From Verrucomicrobiaceae bacterium (lineage in GTDB: Bacteria; Verrucomicrobiota; Verrucomicrobiia; Verrucomicrobiales; Verrucomicrobiaceae), in the NCBI GenBank assembly GCA_947466075.1, contig CANIBP010000002.1, positions 186,001 through 250,000 of the forward strand: 64,000 nucleotides of DNA. Reading direction: 5' to 3'. Shown piece by piece: positions 53,613 to 61,391 of the stretch (within the stretch, counting starts at the first letter, position 1; each line of letters starts with the position of its first letter). A model generated the notes under the pieces. The model did not search any database and had not been told where the DNA came from. It saw only the letters and a program-made list of their open reading frames with translations. The position numbers were made by a program, and so were the translations under genes.

Positions 53613-53849
53613 ATGGCACTGGGAACCAAAAATCGACTGCATGAAACGGGCGTCGCCTGCAAAACGCATCTGCGCGAGCAACATGGCGACAAGCTGGAGT
53701 TGGTGACGGAATTCATAGCCGAGATCGAAGGCGCCGGCTCTAAGCAAGATTTGACAGCATGGAACCAGTTCAGCGACCTCCGTCGTAATCAGGCCGAGAT
53801 GCTGCAACGTGCGGAAGCCGCGTTTCAGACTTGGCTTGCGGGCGGTTGA
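53613..53849 (+). CDS. Small hypothetical protein
   Basis: 78 residues, charged and predicted largely helical ([20 protein letters not shown], then [21 protein letters not shown]), soluble, with one Cys. No family recognised. It starts 71 bases upstream of the divergent DUF1501 start and its last 25 bases overlap the 3-prime end of the convergent membrane-protein gene, which slightly weakens the case. The regular amphipathic pattern favours a real gene. Confidence 0.5.
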   Translation: MALGTKNRLHETGVACKTHLREQHGDKLELVTEFIAEIEGAGSKQDLTAWNQFSDLRRNQAEMLQRAEAAFQTWLAGG

Positions 53850-54247
53850 TTGCTGCTAACACAGCGCACCAGAAATATCAGCGCCAGCGCTGTCAGTGCA
53901 CCGGTGGCATCAGCGATGAGATCACGCATGGTTTCGCGAATGCTGTGCTGAATGTTCGAGCCATAAACGACATCTGAGAACAGCTCGGCAAATTCCCAGA
54001 ACAGCCCGACTGTGCAGGCTAGCGTGAAGGTGAAGAGATAACGGGCGAAAGTGGTCAGTGTGCCGAACCAGGGCGCTAAACAATCCAGTGCATGCCACGC
54101 GAAGAACGCGATGGCTACGCCGCCACTGTAATGCATCACGAAGTCGAGCTGCTGGCGATACGGCGTGTCCATGATGGCCTGATGGAAGACGAGCACCGCT
54201 AGCGGTGCCCACCCGGCACGGAGCAGAAGTCGAAACAACGGCGTCAT
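53825..54247 (-). CDS. VanZ/DUF2238-like small integral membrane protein
   Basis: 140 residues from MTPLFRLLLRAG; the ATG at 54256 adds three residues. The chosen start overlaps the exonuclease stop by four bases (ATGA). Four or five helices are predicted. The segment GLFWEFAELFSDVVYGSNIQ followed by DLIADATGALTALALIFLV recalls the WE...D...G..DT..DL..D..GA arrangement of DUF2238/YjdF and VanZ-like proteins. An earlier MHYSGGVAIAFFAWHAL fits the same group. Function unknown; VanZ relatives affect glycopeptide resistance, but that is not implied here. Confidence 0.65.
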   Translation of the reverse strand: MTPLFRLLLRAGWAPLAVLVFHQAIMDTPYRQQLDFVMHYSGGVAIAFFAWHALDCLAPWFGTLTTFARYLFTFTLACTVGLFWEFAELFSDVVYGSNIQHSIRETMRDLIADATGALTALALIFLVRCVSSNQPPASQV

Positions 54248-54792
54248 GCTTTCCATTCCACTTTAGCGATCTGCTCGCGGCCATTGCGGTCGTGATACTT
54301 CACATGGCCGTGCTCGATACCGTATTCGTGGACACACTTGGTTACCTTCACGTCGTAGCAGCAGTACTCGGCGATCTTGGCGACTTCGCCTTGCTGCCAC
54401 CACTTGAGCGCATCGAGGCCGTCGGCGGTTTTGCCCATGCCGAGAGTGGCAGCGGCCACGGCGTCGAGTTTGATGCGATGGCCGAGGACTTTTTCCAAAT
54501 CAATCAGCAGGTCGAGGCTGTGCGGAACGTCGGCTGGATCAAACATGATGTCGTGACCCTTGAGCACTTCGTAGTCGAAGCCGATGTGGTTGAATCCGAC
54601 GACAAGATCAGCCGTTTTGAGCTGCTTGATGAGCGCAGCTGCTTCATCTTGCGTGTAGATGGAGTATTCGTTCTGCTTGGTGCTGAACGTGCAGGCCACG
54701 GAGATGCCCATCATGTGCTTGTTGCCCCATCCACCCACGTCGTTGGCAGTGCGGCGGGTTTCGAGGTCGAAATAGACGATGTCTCCGGCCAT
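54244..54792 (-). CDS. DEDD-type 3-5 exonuclease / RNase H-like protein
   Basis: 182 residues in the RNase H-like exonuclease fold. Motif I is VYFDLETRR (Asp9, Glu11), motif II VGFNHIGFDYEVL, with the Asp in FDY, and motif III AEYCCYDVKVT, the Y-x3-D arrangement of DEDDy enzymes. All four acidic residues are in place, so catalysis is likely. It stands alone without a polymerase domain and is close to the predicted PolB-exonuclease-like family. Substrate (DNA or RNA end) unknown. It is coupled by ATGA to the downstream membrane-protein gene and lies 23 bases after infA on the same strand. Confidence 0.82.
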   Translation of the reverse strand: MAGDIVYFDLETRRTANDVGGWGNKHMMGISVACTFSTKQNEYSIYTQDEAAALIKQLKTADLVVGFNHIGFDYEVLKGHDIMFDPADVPHSLDLLIDLEKVLGHRIKLDAVAAATLGMGKTADGLDALKWWQQGEVAKIAEYCCYDVKVTKCVHEYGIEHGHVKYHDRNGREQIAKVEWKA

Positions 54793-54815
54793 GATCGCGA
54801 AGCGTGGCAGGAAAC

Positions 54816-55175
54816 TCAGCCGATGCGGTAAACGATGCGCGCCTTGTCCTTGTCGTAGGGCGACATTTCGAGCTTCACTGCGTCGCCAATGACGAGACGG
54901 ATGAATTTCTTGCGCATCTTACCGGAGATGTGCGCGAGTACTTCGTGGCCGTTGCGTAGTTTCACGCGAAACATGGTGCCAGCAAGCACGGCGGCGATGG
55001 TGCCTTCGAGTTCTATAGCTTCTTCCTTCTGCTTGGCCTCATCCACAGGATCCACCGGACGTGGCGGTGGAACGAAACGTGGTGGCGGAGGACCGTTGCG
55101 TTTGGGAGGACCACCGCGAGAGGGACCACGGTTTGGGCCGCTGCGTGAAGGACCGCGATTGGGAGGACGTGACAT
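54816..55175 (-). CDS. infA: Translation initiation factor IF-1 with Pro/Arg-rich N-terminal extension
   Basis: 119 residues from [20 protein letters not shown]; a longer frame reaches 55676 but runs antisense through the sigma-factor gene and is spurious. The C-terminal ~70 residues are a full IF-1: [40 protein letters not shown], and [18 protein letters not shown]-1 binds the ribosomal A site during initiation. The N-terminal ~48 residues are Pro/Arg/Gly-rich with repeated RGPSR(S/G)G units and have no counterpart in standard 72-residue IF-1. Such a tail could bind rRNA or another factor. Whether a second, normal infA exists elsewhere cannot be seen. Confidence 0.88.
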   Translation of the reverse strand: MSRPPNRGPSRSGPNRGPSRGGPPKRNGPPPPRFVPPPRPVDPVDEAKQKEEAIELEGTIAAVLAGTMFRVKLRNGHEVLAHISGKMRKKFIRLVIGDAVKLEMSPYDKDKARIVYRIG

Positions 55176-55244
55176 ACGTGAAAAAAGTTGGGCGTGAGGA
55201 TGCTGCCGCATGCAGGGATTACAAGGGTAATTTTGCAGGGTGAA

Positions 55245-55823
55245 ATGACAGTTTCGTCGATTCCCGCAGACAAAAATCTCGCCGCCATCCGTCCTGTCTG
55301 TGAATCTGCCACCTGCATGCCTGCCGCTCCGACATTGCCTGAACTCTACGACGCTCATGCGGCCGGGCTGTTTCATTACTTCACGAGCTTCACCGGTGAA
55401 GAGGCGGATGCGAAGGATCTGCTCCAGGAACTTTTCATCAAATTGGGTAAGCAGTCGATTCCGACTGGAATCGTGAACTTGCGCGCCTGGCTGCTGCGGC
55501 TGGCGCATCATCAGGCGGTTGACTGGCTGCGGCGACATCGTGTGAGACGGCGTGCGGAGGAAGAAATGCCGCCGGAGATGTTTGCGACGCAGGATGACCC
55601 TGATCAGGCGGAATTTGCCAAACGCCTTGAGGCAGCTCTTGCACTGCTGCCCATGGAACAGCGCAGCGTGGCCCAATTGAAGCTGTGGGACGGGCTGACC
55701 TTTGAAGAAATCGCGGAAGTGCAGGGCATTCCGCTGAACACGGCGGCCAGCCGTTATCGCTATGCCTTGGAGAAACTGCGGAGTGAGCTGCGACCGCTGT
55801 ACGACGAACTCAAACCCTCATGA
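55245..55823 (+). CDS. ECF-type RNA polymerase sigma factor
   Basis: 192 residues from the ATG at 55245, preceded four bases upstream by AGGG. Region 2 is [20 protein letters not shown] and [11 protein letters not shown], followed by [20 protein letters not shown]. Region 4 is [20 protein letters not shown] followed by [18 protein letters not shown]. The stop overlaps the next gene by four bases; that gene encodes a single-helix protein, the arrangement expected for an anti-sigma factor. Region 2 and 4 motifs fit group IV sigma-70. It likely responds to an envelope signal, but no target promoter motif could be assigned. Confidence 0.9.
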   Translation: MTVSSIPADKNLAAIRPVCESATCMPAAPTLPELYDAHAAGLFHYFTSFTGEEADAKDLLQELFIKLGKQSIPTGIVNLRAWLLRLAHHQAVDWLRRHRVRRRAEEEMPPEMFATQDDPDQAEFAKRLEAALALLPMEQRSVAQLKLWDGLTFEEIAEVQGIPLNTAASRYRYALEKLRSELRPLYDELKPS

Positions 55824-56107
55824 ACACGAACCCCGATGCTTTTGAAAACGATTTGCGTGCGCTGAAACGGCGCGCATTGCCGGAAGAGTGGCGCAGCGAG
55901 ATGTTGCAACGCTCAAAACCGGTCATCCGCACACCACGCTGGCTCGTCGCCGGTTGGAGCGTGGCCTGGGCGGCGATCATGGTGATGTATTTCACCACAC
56001 CCCCCGAACCCGACACGCCATCGTCTGATTCATGGAGCAACACGGCTCCCACCATGCTGTGGCAGCAACGTGCCGCCTCCATTGAGGCTCTGCTGGCTGC
56101 CAACTGA
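55820..56107 (+). CDS. Small single-helix protein coupled to the ECF sigma factor
   Basis: 95 residues: a charged N-terminal cytoplasmic part (DLRALKRRALPEEWRSEMLQ), one membrane helix (WLVAGWSVAWAAIMVMYF), and a short outer tail. It lacks a zinc-finger HxxxCxxC anti-sigma motif. The ATGA overlap with the sigma gene implies stoichiometric synthesis, so a non-zinc anti-sigma factor or membrane sensor is the best guess. It is followed after 25 bases by a larger anchored protein. Confidence 0.75.
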   Translation: MNTNPDAFENDLRALKRRALPEEWRSEMLQRSKPVIRTPRWLVAGWSVAWAAIMVMYFTTPPEPDTPSSDSWSNTAPTMLWQQRAASIEALLAAN

Positions 56108-56132
56108 ATTCAACTCTCACCCATTCAACCTC

Positions 56133-57686
56133 ATGCTCCGCCGCATCTATTCCCATCGTTTCATCCGCATTTTACTGTGGCTGTTCATCACGTTCACCAC
56201 GCTCGTCTTCCTATTGTTCGTCTGGACGAACTGGAGTGGTAAACGTCGTTGGGCCGCAACACTGGCACAGATTGAACGCGAAGGTGAAACACTCGACTTT
56301 CGTAAACTGTTGCCCGAAACACCGTCTGAAGAGGCCAATCTGTTCGCCATCGAGCCATTGCGCGGCATTGCCGCAGTGATCGAACAAGATGTGAACAAAG
56401 GAGAGCCTGGCGCGAAGCGGCAGGCCCTCGAAGCGATGAAATGGAGCACCCAGAACAAGGCTCCCGCCTCGAGCGGGGTTTCTTTGGGTCAGGCTACCGC
56501 CACGGCCGATTGGGTGAGATTTGTGCGTGAATCGAAGTTTCTCGACCTGCCTGCGGATGCGCCATCGACCAGTCGCGACCTGTTGAATGCTTTGGATGCG
56601 AAGTTCCCACTGCTCAAACAACTCGCCGAACAAGTGAAGCAACGCCCACAGGCGATGTTCACGCCAAGCATGCGTGAGCGTGAGATGCCGGAGATGCTCT
56701 TTAGTCTGCAAGTGCCGCATTACACGATCGCACAAACGCTGGCGCGCACGCTGGCACTGCGCGCACGAGCCGCTGTGGATGCTAAAGACAGTCAGGAGGC
56801 CGCGTGCAGTATTCTGGTGTTACACCGCCTCAGTGCTGCGTGTGAGTCAGAGGCGCTGTTGATTGGGTTTCTCGTGGGTATTGCGACAGACGCCATGGCC
56901 ACCGAGGCTGTGTGGCACTGTCTGAATGAACGAGCCTTGACCGACGCGGATCTGCGCCTGCTACAGAAATCATTCATGGCTGATGACATCGAAAAATCAC
57001 TACTGCTGGCTATGCGCGGTGAAATGGCTGTCGGCTTGGGTTCACTGGCGTTTATCCAAGAGGCGGTCGCTGGCAGAAAAAAAATAAGCCAAGAAATGAT
57101 TGCCGCACTCTCAGACGTGACGGCTCTCTCAGCGAATACCTGTCGAGTCTTGCCGGACGGATTGTTTGACCACTGGAAGAGTGTGGCGGCGGATGTGGAA
57201 CTGCGTTTTTTGATCCAGCCTTTGAAGAAAGAGGGCATTGCGGCGGTGGTTCGTGCTGGAGAGGCGATGGATCGCGAATTCTTGGAGAAACGAAACTTTG
57301 TACTTCACGCCGATCACATCATGGCACGGTTGATTGTCCCTGCGATGAAGCAGATCAGCTCAAATGCTTTGCTAGCCCAAGTGCGCGTTCGTCAGGCCGT
57401 CGCGGCGATCGCTCTGGAGCGGTTTTATCTCAAAAAGACTCAGTATCCCGCGCGGCTCGATGAATTGGTGCCGGAGTTTCTGCCAGCGGTGCCGCTTGAT
57501 TCGTTCGATGGAAAGCCCATGCGTTTTCGTCTGTCGGAATCAGGCCGCTACCTGCTCTGGTCCGTGGGTTTTGACGGCAAAGATGACGCAGGCAAGGTGA
57601 ACGTGGCGAAACCAGGAGATTCCAGTGCGTTGAGAAAACCCGGCTATCTTGGCGATTGGACCTGGCAGTATGAGCCGGTTAAGTGA
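56133..57686 (+). CDS. Membrane-anchored hypothetical protein, third gene of the sigma-factor unit
   Basis: 517 residues from MLRRIYSHRFIRILLWLFIT; an in-frame ATG at 56070 would overlap the preceding gene and precede the helix with a polar leader. One N-terminal helix (about 10-30) is followed by a large, mainly helical extracytoplasmic region. Near the end the block VAAIALERFYLKKTQYPARL and the following DELVPEFLPAVPLDSFDG are like segments of general-secretion pseudopilin-related or planctomycete DUF proteins (Y-P-x-x-L-x-E-L). I recognise no enzyme motif. Same-strand position after sigma and its partner suggests it is part of that regulatory or envelope unit. Confidence 0.75.
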   Translation: MLRRIYSHRFIRILLWLFITFTTLVFLLFVWTNWSGKRRWAATLAQIEREGETLDFRKLLPETPSEEANLFAIEPLRGIAAVIEQDVNKGEPGAKRQALEAMKWSTQNKAPASSGVSLGQATATADWVRFVRESKFLDLPADAPSTSRDLLNALDAKFPLLKQLAEQVKQRPQAMFTPSMREREMPEMLFSLQVPHYTIAQTLARTLALRARAAVDAKDSQEAACSILVLHRLSAACESEALLIGFLVGIATDAMATEAVWHCLNERALTDADLRLLQKSFMADDIEKSLLLAMRGEMAVGLGSLAFIQEAVAGRKKISQEMIAALSDVTALSANTCRVLPDGLFDHWKSVAADVELRFLIQPLKKEGIAAVVRAGEAMDREFLEKRNFVLHADHIMARLIVPAMKQISSNALLAQVRVRQAVAAIALERFYLKKTQYPARLDELVPEFLPAVPLDSFDGKPMRFRLSESGRYLLWSVGFDGKDDAGKVNVAKPGDSSALRKPGYLGDWTWQYEPVK

Positions 57687-58523
57687 TCAATAAAGATCGA
57701 GCGCCAAGTCTAAAGCACGGGCGGAGTGCGTAAGCGCACCGACAGAAATGGCGTTCACGCCAGTGGCTGCGACTTCTTTGATGGTGTCGAGGGTGATGCC
57801 GCCGCTGGCTTCGAGCCAGAGCTTGCCGTTCACGAGTTTCACGGCTTCGCGCTGTTGATCGGTGCTCATGTTGTCGAGTAGGAGCATGTCCACGCCGTCG
57901 AGGGTGAGGAAATCAGCCACTTGCTGCAAGGTTGCAGCTTCCAGTTGGACACGCACACCCGGGCGCTCGGTGCGCAGTTTGTGAATGGCGGCTTGGAGTG
58001 ACTTCAGATCGCTGTTGGCGGCGAGATGATTGTCTTTGACCATGGCGTGGTCGTAGAGGCCCATGCGGTGGTTCGTGCCGCCACCATCTTTGACGGCGGT
58101 TTTTTCGAGCAAACGCCAGCCTGGGGTGGTTTTCCGGGTGTCCCAGACCTGGACGGGATGCGGTTTCACGGCATCGACGTAGCGTTTTGTCTGCGTGGCG
58201 ACACCGCAGAGACGCTGGAGGAAATTCAGGGCGGTACGTTCGGCGGTGAGCAGGGAGCGGGTGCTGCCGGCAGCTTTGATTAAGATGTCACCACGGCCAA
58301 AGGGGTGGCCATCAGGGATGCATACCTCGACTTCGAGCGCGGGGTCGATTTGATGGAAGACGGTGACGGCGATTTCGACCCCGGAGACGATTCCGGGCTC
58401 GCGGGCGACGATTTCGGCTCTGGAGCGAGAATTTTTGGGGATGAAGTAGAGGGATGTAACATCGCCAGTGCCGATATCTTCGGCGATGGCGGCACTAATC
58501 AGGGCTGAAACGGAGGATTCCAT
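57687..58523 (-). CDS. nadC: Nicotinate-nucleotide pyrophosphorylase (quinolinate phosphoribosyltransferase)
   Basis: 278 residues from MESSVSALISAAIAEDIGTG; the ATG at 58565 adds 14 residues not found in the family. QPRTase signatures include EDIGTGDVTS, RTALNFLQRLCGVATQT (written in part), DTRKTTPGWRLLEKTAVKDG, HRMGLYDHAMVKDNH and LEASGGITLDTIKEVA. The enzyme makes nicotinate mononucleotide from quinolinate and PRPP in NAD synthesis. nadA and nadB are not near. It is convergent with the preceding sigma-factor unit, with stops adjacent. Confidence 0.95.
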   Translation of the reverse strand: MESSVSALISAAIAEDIGTGDVTSLYFIPKNSRSRAEIVAREPGIVSGVEIAVTVFHQIDPALEVEVCIPDGHPFGRGDILIKAAGSTRSLLTAERTALNFLQRLCGVATQTKRYVDAVKPHPVQVWDTRKTTPGWRLLEKTAVKDGGGTNHRMGLYDHAMVKDNHLAANSDLKSLQAAIHKLRTERPGVRVQLEAATLQQVADFLTLDGVDMLLLDNMSTDQQREAVKLVNGKLWLEASGGITLDTIKEVAATGVNAISVGALTHSARALDLALDLY

Positions 58524-58660
58524 GGGTTGCCGGATGATAGGGCGAAGAATGCAGGTTTCCAGCACAGGGAAAAACAGGTTGCCAAATCAGGTGAACTGTC
58601 CATCTTCCCAGCCCCTCGCCCCCGGCCTGACTGATTCATGGCCTGCGCAGCGCGGACTTT

Positions 58661-58665
58661 AGGAG
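58661..58665 (+). promoter_or_regulatory. Shine-Dalgarno sequence of rplS
   Basis: AGGAG six bases before the ATG is a textbook ribosome-binding site. It stands out because most genes of the respiratory cluster have none. Confidence 0.85.
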
Positions 58666-58671
58666 TGTGCC

Positions 58672-59034
58672 ATGAGCAAAATCATCGAAAAGATCAATCA
58701 AGAGCAGTTGAAGAAGGAGCCCACCACTTTCACCGTGGGTGACAGTGTCAAGGTTCACACCCGAGTCGTTGAAGGCGACAAGGAGCGTATCCAGATCTTC
58801 GCCGGAATCGTCATTGCCCACAAAGGCTGTGGCATCAACGAGGCCTTTACCGTCCGCAAAATTTCCTATGGCGAAGGCGTGGAGCGTGTCTTCCCGGTGC
58901 ATAGCCCAAAGGTCGCGAAGGTCGAGGTCACCAAGACTGGCCGTGTGCGTCGTGCCCGCCTGCATTATCTCCGTCAACGCCAGGGCAAGGATGCTATGTC
59001 CGTGAAGGATCAGGCTCAGAGCGCCGAAGGTTAA
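58672..59034 (+). CDS. rplS: 50S ribosomal protein L19
   Basis: 120 residues with the L19 pattern: [60 protein letters not shown], and [20 protein letters not shown]19 sits at the 30S-50S interface. The gene has its own AGGAG site and is followed by a strong terminator, so it seems to be transcribed alone; the usual rpsP-rimM-trmD neighbours are absent. Confidence 0.97.
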   Translation: MSKIIEKINQEQLKKEPTTFTVGDSVKVHTRVVEGDKERIQIFAGIVIAHKGCGINEAFTVRKISYGEGVERVFPVHSPKVAKVEVTKTGRVRRARLHYLRQRQGKDAMSVKDQAQSAEG

Positions 59035-59064
59035 TTGAGAATTTTGAGTGTGTGTTTTTAAGAT

Positions 59065-59095
59065 AAAAGGGAGGGCTGTGAGGCCCTCCCTTTTT
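59065..59095 (+). terminator. Intrinsic terminator after rplS
   Basis: AAAAGGGAGGGC / TGTGAG loop / GCCCTCCCTTTT gives a 12-pair stem continuing into a T-run, 30 bases after the rplS stop. It is the clearest textbook terminator in the window besides the one after ctaC. Confidence 0.9.
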
Positions 59096-59152
59096 CGTTG
59101 AGTAAAGGATGAACAAGGAGCGTACGCGGAATAGTCCGCTCCTAAACAGTGA

Positions 59153-60796
59153 TCACTTCTTCTTTTTGCTACCGCCTCCCAGCATGGTGAGCAAGAGCAC
59201 GAGGACGACCACGCCAACACCGATGAGGATCATATTGGTGGTGCTCATGCCTCCTTCTTCCTCCACGGGTGCAGCAGGTATGGGGGCGACGGGAGCGGGC
59301 TGGGGCTGGGCATAAGCCGCCGGTTGCTGTGGCTGAGCATAGGCGGCAGGTGGCTGCTGTTGTTGGGGATATCCAGCGGCTGGGACGGCCGCGCCGGGCT
59401 GGCCGGGCTGTACTGGATAACCGGCAGCTGGTGCCGCTGGCATGGTTCCAAGTGCTGGTGCCGGAGCTACAGTGCCAGGCATGGCAACAGGCGCGCCCTG
59501 TGCGGGGGCAGCTCCGGCAACCGGGGCGGTAGCCACTGCAGCTGCTGGAGCAGAGCCACCGCCGGCTGCCGCAAGTGCAGCGGCCATCTTGGCATCCTCA
59601 CCAGGTGCGGCAGTTCCTGTAACAGCAGTGGATCCCCCGACGGCTGCTGTAGCTGGCATTTGCGCCTGCGCTGCTTGGGCCGCTAACTGCTGCTGGAATA
59701 TAACAAAGCGCTGACGGAAGGTTTGAAAAATGTTCTGATAGAACTGCTTGCTCGTATTGTCAGCGTTGGCGGCAGCGGATTCACCTTCCATGATCGCTTC
59801 GCCCATCTTTTTCAGCTCTTCAGCATCCTTCCCTGCTTTGAGATCTGCCTTCATCAGGCGAGAAATGGCCGCATTAACTTTGGTGATGGTGGCGAGGTCG
59901 ATTTCCTTCAGATGGGTTTTCAGGGTGCTGATATTTTGAGAGAGAGCCTTCAAGCTTGGCAGATCATACTTGTAGGGGGTGTACCATTTGCTGGACTTGC
60001 TCTCTTGCTCGTAGGTGGTCTTCCACAGTTCAGCTTCACGTGAGACGGCGTCCTTCATCCGCGTGAGATCAGGCTCGATGAGCTTCTTCATATTTTCATC
60101 GCGCAGCCTCTGCAAGGTGGGCTGGTCTTTGATCATCTGCTCGATTTGAGCATCGTATTTTGCCAGGATGGCGAGAGTGTCTTCGACCGCTTTTGGATAG
60201 TAAGTGGAGGCAACAAAATAACTGCGGGGTTCGGTAATTTTATCGAACTCCTTGAGCGCCCCGGTGTAGTCCTTGGCCTCGGCTTTTTCCATCATCGCAT
60301 TACGCAGGGCGTATGTCTTGATATTGAGACTGTCCGCTTTGGCTTCATCCGGCGTGAGCCACCGGCTCTCCAGCTTCACACCGCCGGCGACGACTTTCTC
60401 TTTCTCCTCCTGCGCGACGGCCATCATTTTCTCGACCTCAGCGGCCTCTTTCGTGCCTGGATAGCGGTTGATGAAAGGACGCAGGCGATCTTGGATGAGT
60501 TGCTCGTATTTTTCCGCTGTCAGGAGGTCAGGTGTCGGGACCAATTTTTTCAAGTCGATGAGTTCCACTTCTTCCGGCTTCTGCTTGAGAATGCCACCCT
60601 CAGCGATTTCGGTGCGGAGAATGTCTTTTTCATCCCAGATCTTCGGCGTCAGGTGGTATTTCATGCGAATCGCCGTTGGCGTTTCGGATAAGATATTGCC
60701 TTCCAGCTTCTTGCCATCCTTGAGGGTCACAATATCGGCTTGCAAAAATCCAGCACTGCATAGCAGCGCACAGAGGGCAGATCGGCTCAATTTCAT
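59153..60796 (-). CDS. PTPDL-type exported protein with Ala/Pro/Gln-rich tail and C-terminal membrane anchor
   Basis: 547 residues from MKLSRSALCALLCSAGFLQA, a signal peptide; the 60955 start would bury it. Then: a small beta unit (VTLKDGKKLEGNILSETPTA), the motif LVPTPDLLTAEKYEQLIQD that names the PTPDL group seen in Verrucomicrobia, a helical middle (about 110-370), an Ala/Gly/Pro/Gln-rich stretch of ~140 residues with repeated YAQPQ/AAYAQP units, one hydrophobic helix (NMILIGVGVVVLVLLLTML) and GGGSKKKK. It would be held at the inner membrane with most of the chain outside, spanning the periplasm via the flexible tail. Function unknown. It follows jag-yidC on the same strand, 133 bases downstream. 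Confidence 0.8.
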   Translation of the reverse strand: MKLSRSALCALLCSAGFLQADIVTLKDGKKLEGNILSETPTAIRMKYHLTPKIWDEKDILRTEIAEGGILKQKPEEVELIDLKKLVPTPDLLTAEKYEQLIQDRLRPFINRYPGTKEAAEVEKMMAVAQEEKEKVVAGGVKLESRWLTPDEAKADSLNIKTYALRNAMMEKAEAKDYTGALKEFDKITEPRSYFVASTYYPKAVEDTLAILAKYDAQIEQMIKDQPTLQRLRDENMKKLIEPDLTRMKDAVSREAELWKTTYEQESKSSKWYTPYKYDLPSLKALSQNISTLKTHLKEIDLATITKVNAAISRLMKADLKAGKDAEELKKMGEAIMEGESAAANADNTSKQFYQNIFQTFRQRFVIFQQQLAAQAAQAQMPATAAVGGSTAVTGTAAPGEDAKMAAALAAAGGGSAPAAAVATAPVAGAAPAQGAPVAMPGTVAPAPALGTMPAAPAAGYPVQPGQPGAAVPAAGYPQQQQPPAAYAQPQQPAAYAQPQPAPVAPIPAAPVEEEGGMSTTNMILIGVGVVVLVLLLTMLGGGSKKKK

Positions 60797-60929
60797 GGGT
60801 GATACGGGGTTGGATGGGGTGTTAGGAAGATGCTCTGCGTTTAGATTTTCGCGGGTATTGAGAAATAACTCAAAACCATACCGCGAGTAAAGAACGAACC
60901 TGATTTTCCTCGCGAAGAAAGAATGGCAG

Positions 60930-61385
60930 TTATTTCGTGCGGCGCTTGAGCACAATGCGCTTGAAGCGGGCGTTGCCGTCCAGGCTGACGCTCGTCACTT
61001 CAGAGTCATTGACAAACACGTTATGGATGAGGCGGCGGTAGTAGCTGTTCATCGGCGGCAAATCGGCATTCTGGCCGGTGGCACGCACGCGCTCGCCGAG
61101 TTCCTTGGCTCTGGCGACCATTTTGTCCTCACGCATGGAGCGGTAAAACTCCACATCCACGCGGATACGCGGGGCATCCTTCACATGGCGCTGCAAAATG
61201 CGGTTCACGAGGTATTGGATGTCCTCCAGCGTCTCACCACGGCGACCAATCAGAGCGTCCGAGTCATCCGTGAGTAATTGTAGCGTCGGACCGTCCGGAC
61301 CATTGTCGTCTTCGATTTGAACCACGAAGCCCAGGTAACCGAGCATCGCGTCGAGAATATGGCGTGCGTGATCGATGGGCGTCAT
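60930..61385 (-). CDS. jag: Jag/KhpB-like KH-R3H RNA-binding protein
   Basis: 151 residues with a KH domain including the degenerate loop DALIGRRGETLEDIQYLVNR, and an R3H domain with MNSYYRRLIHNVF (R-x3-H) and the SVSLDGNARFKRIVL ending. The N-terminal Jag_N domain of full-length Jag is absent, so this is the short form. Jag/KhpB binds RNA and influences cell elongation in Gram-positives. It lies six bases after the yidC stop with a GGAGG upstream of the start, in the conserved rpmH-rnpA-yidD-yidC-jag order. Confidence 0.93.
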   Translation of the reverse strand: MTPIDHARHILDAMLGYLGFVVQIEDDNGPDGPTLQLLTDDSDALIGRRGETLEDIQYLVNRILQRHVKDAPRIRVDVEFYRSMREDKMVARAKELGERVRATGQNADLPPMNSYYRRLIHNVFVNDSEVTSVSLDGNARFKRIVLKRRTK

Positions 61386-61391
61386 GTGAGT

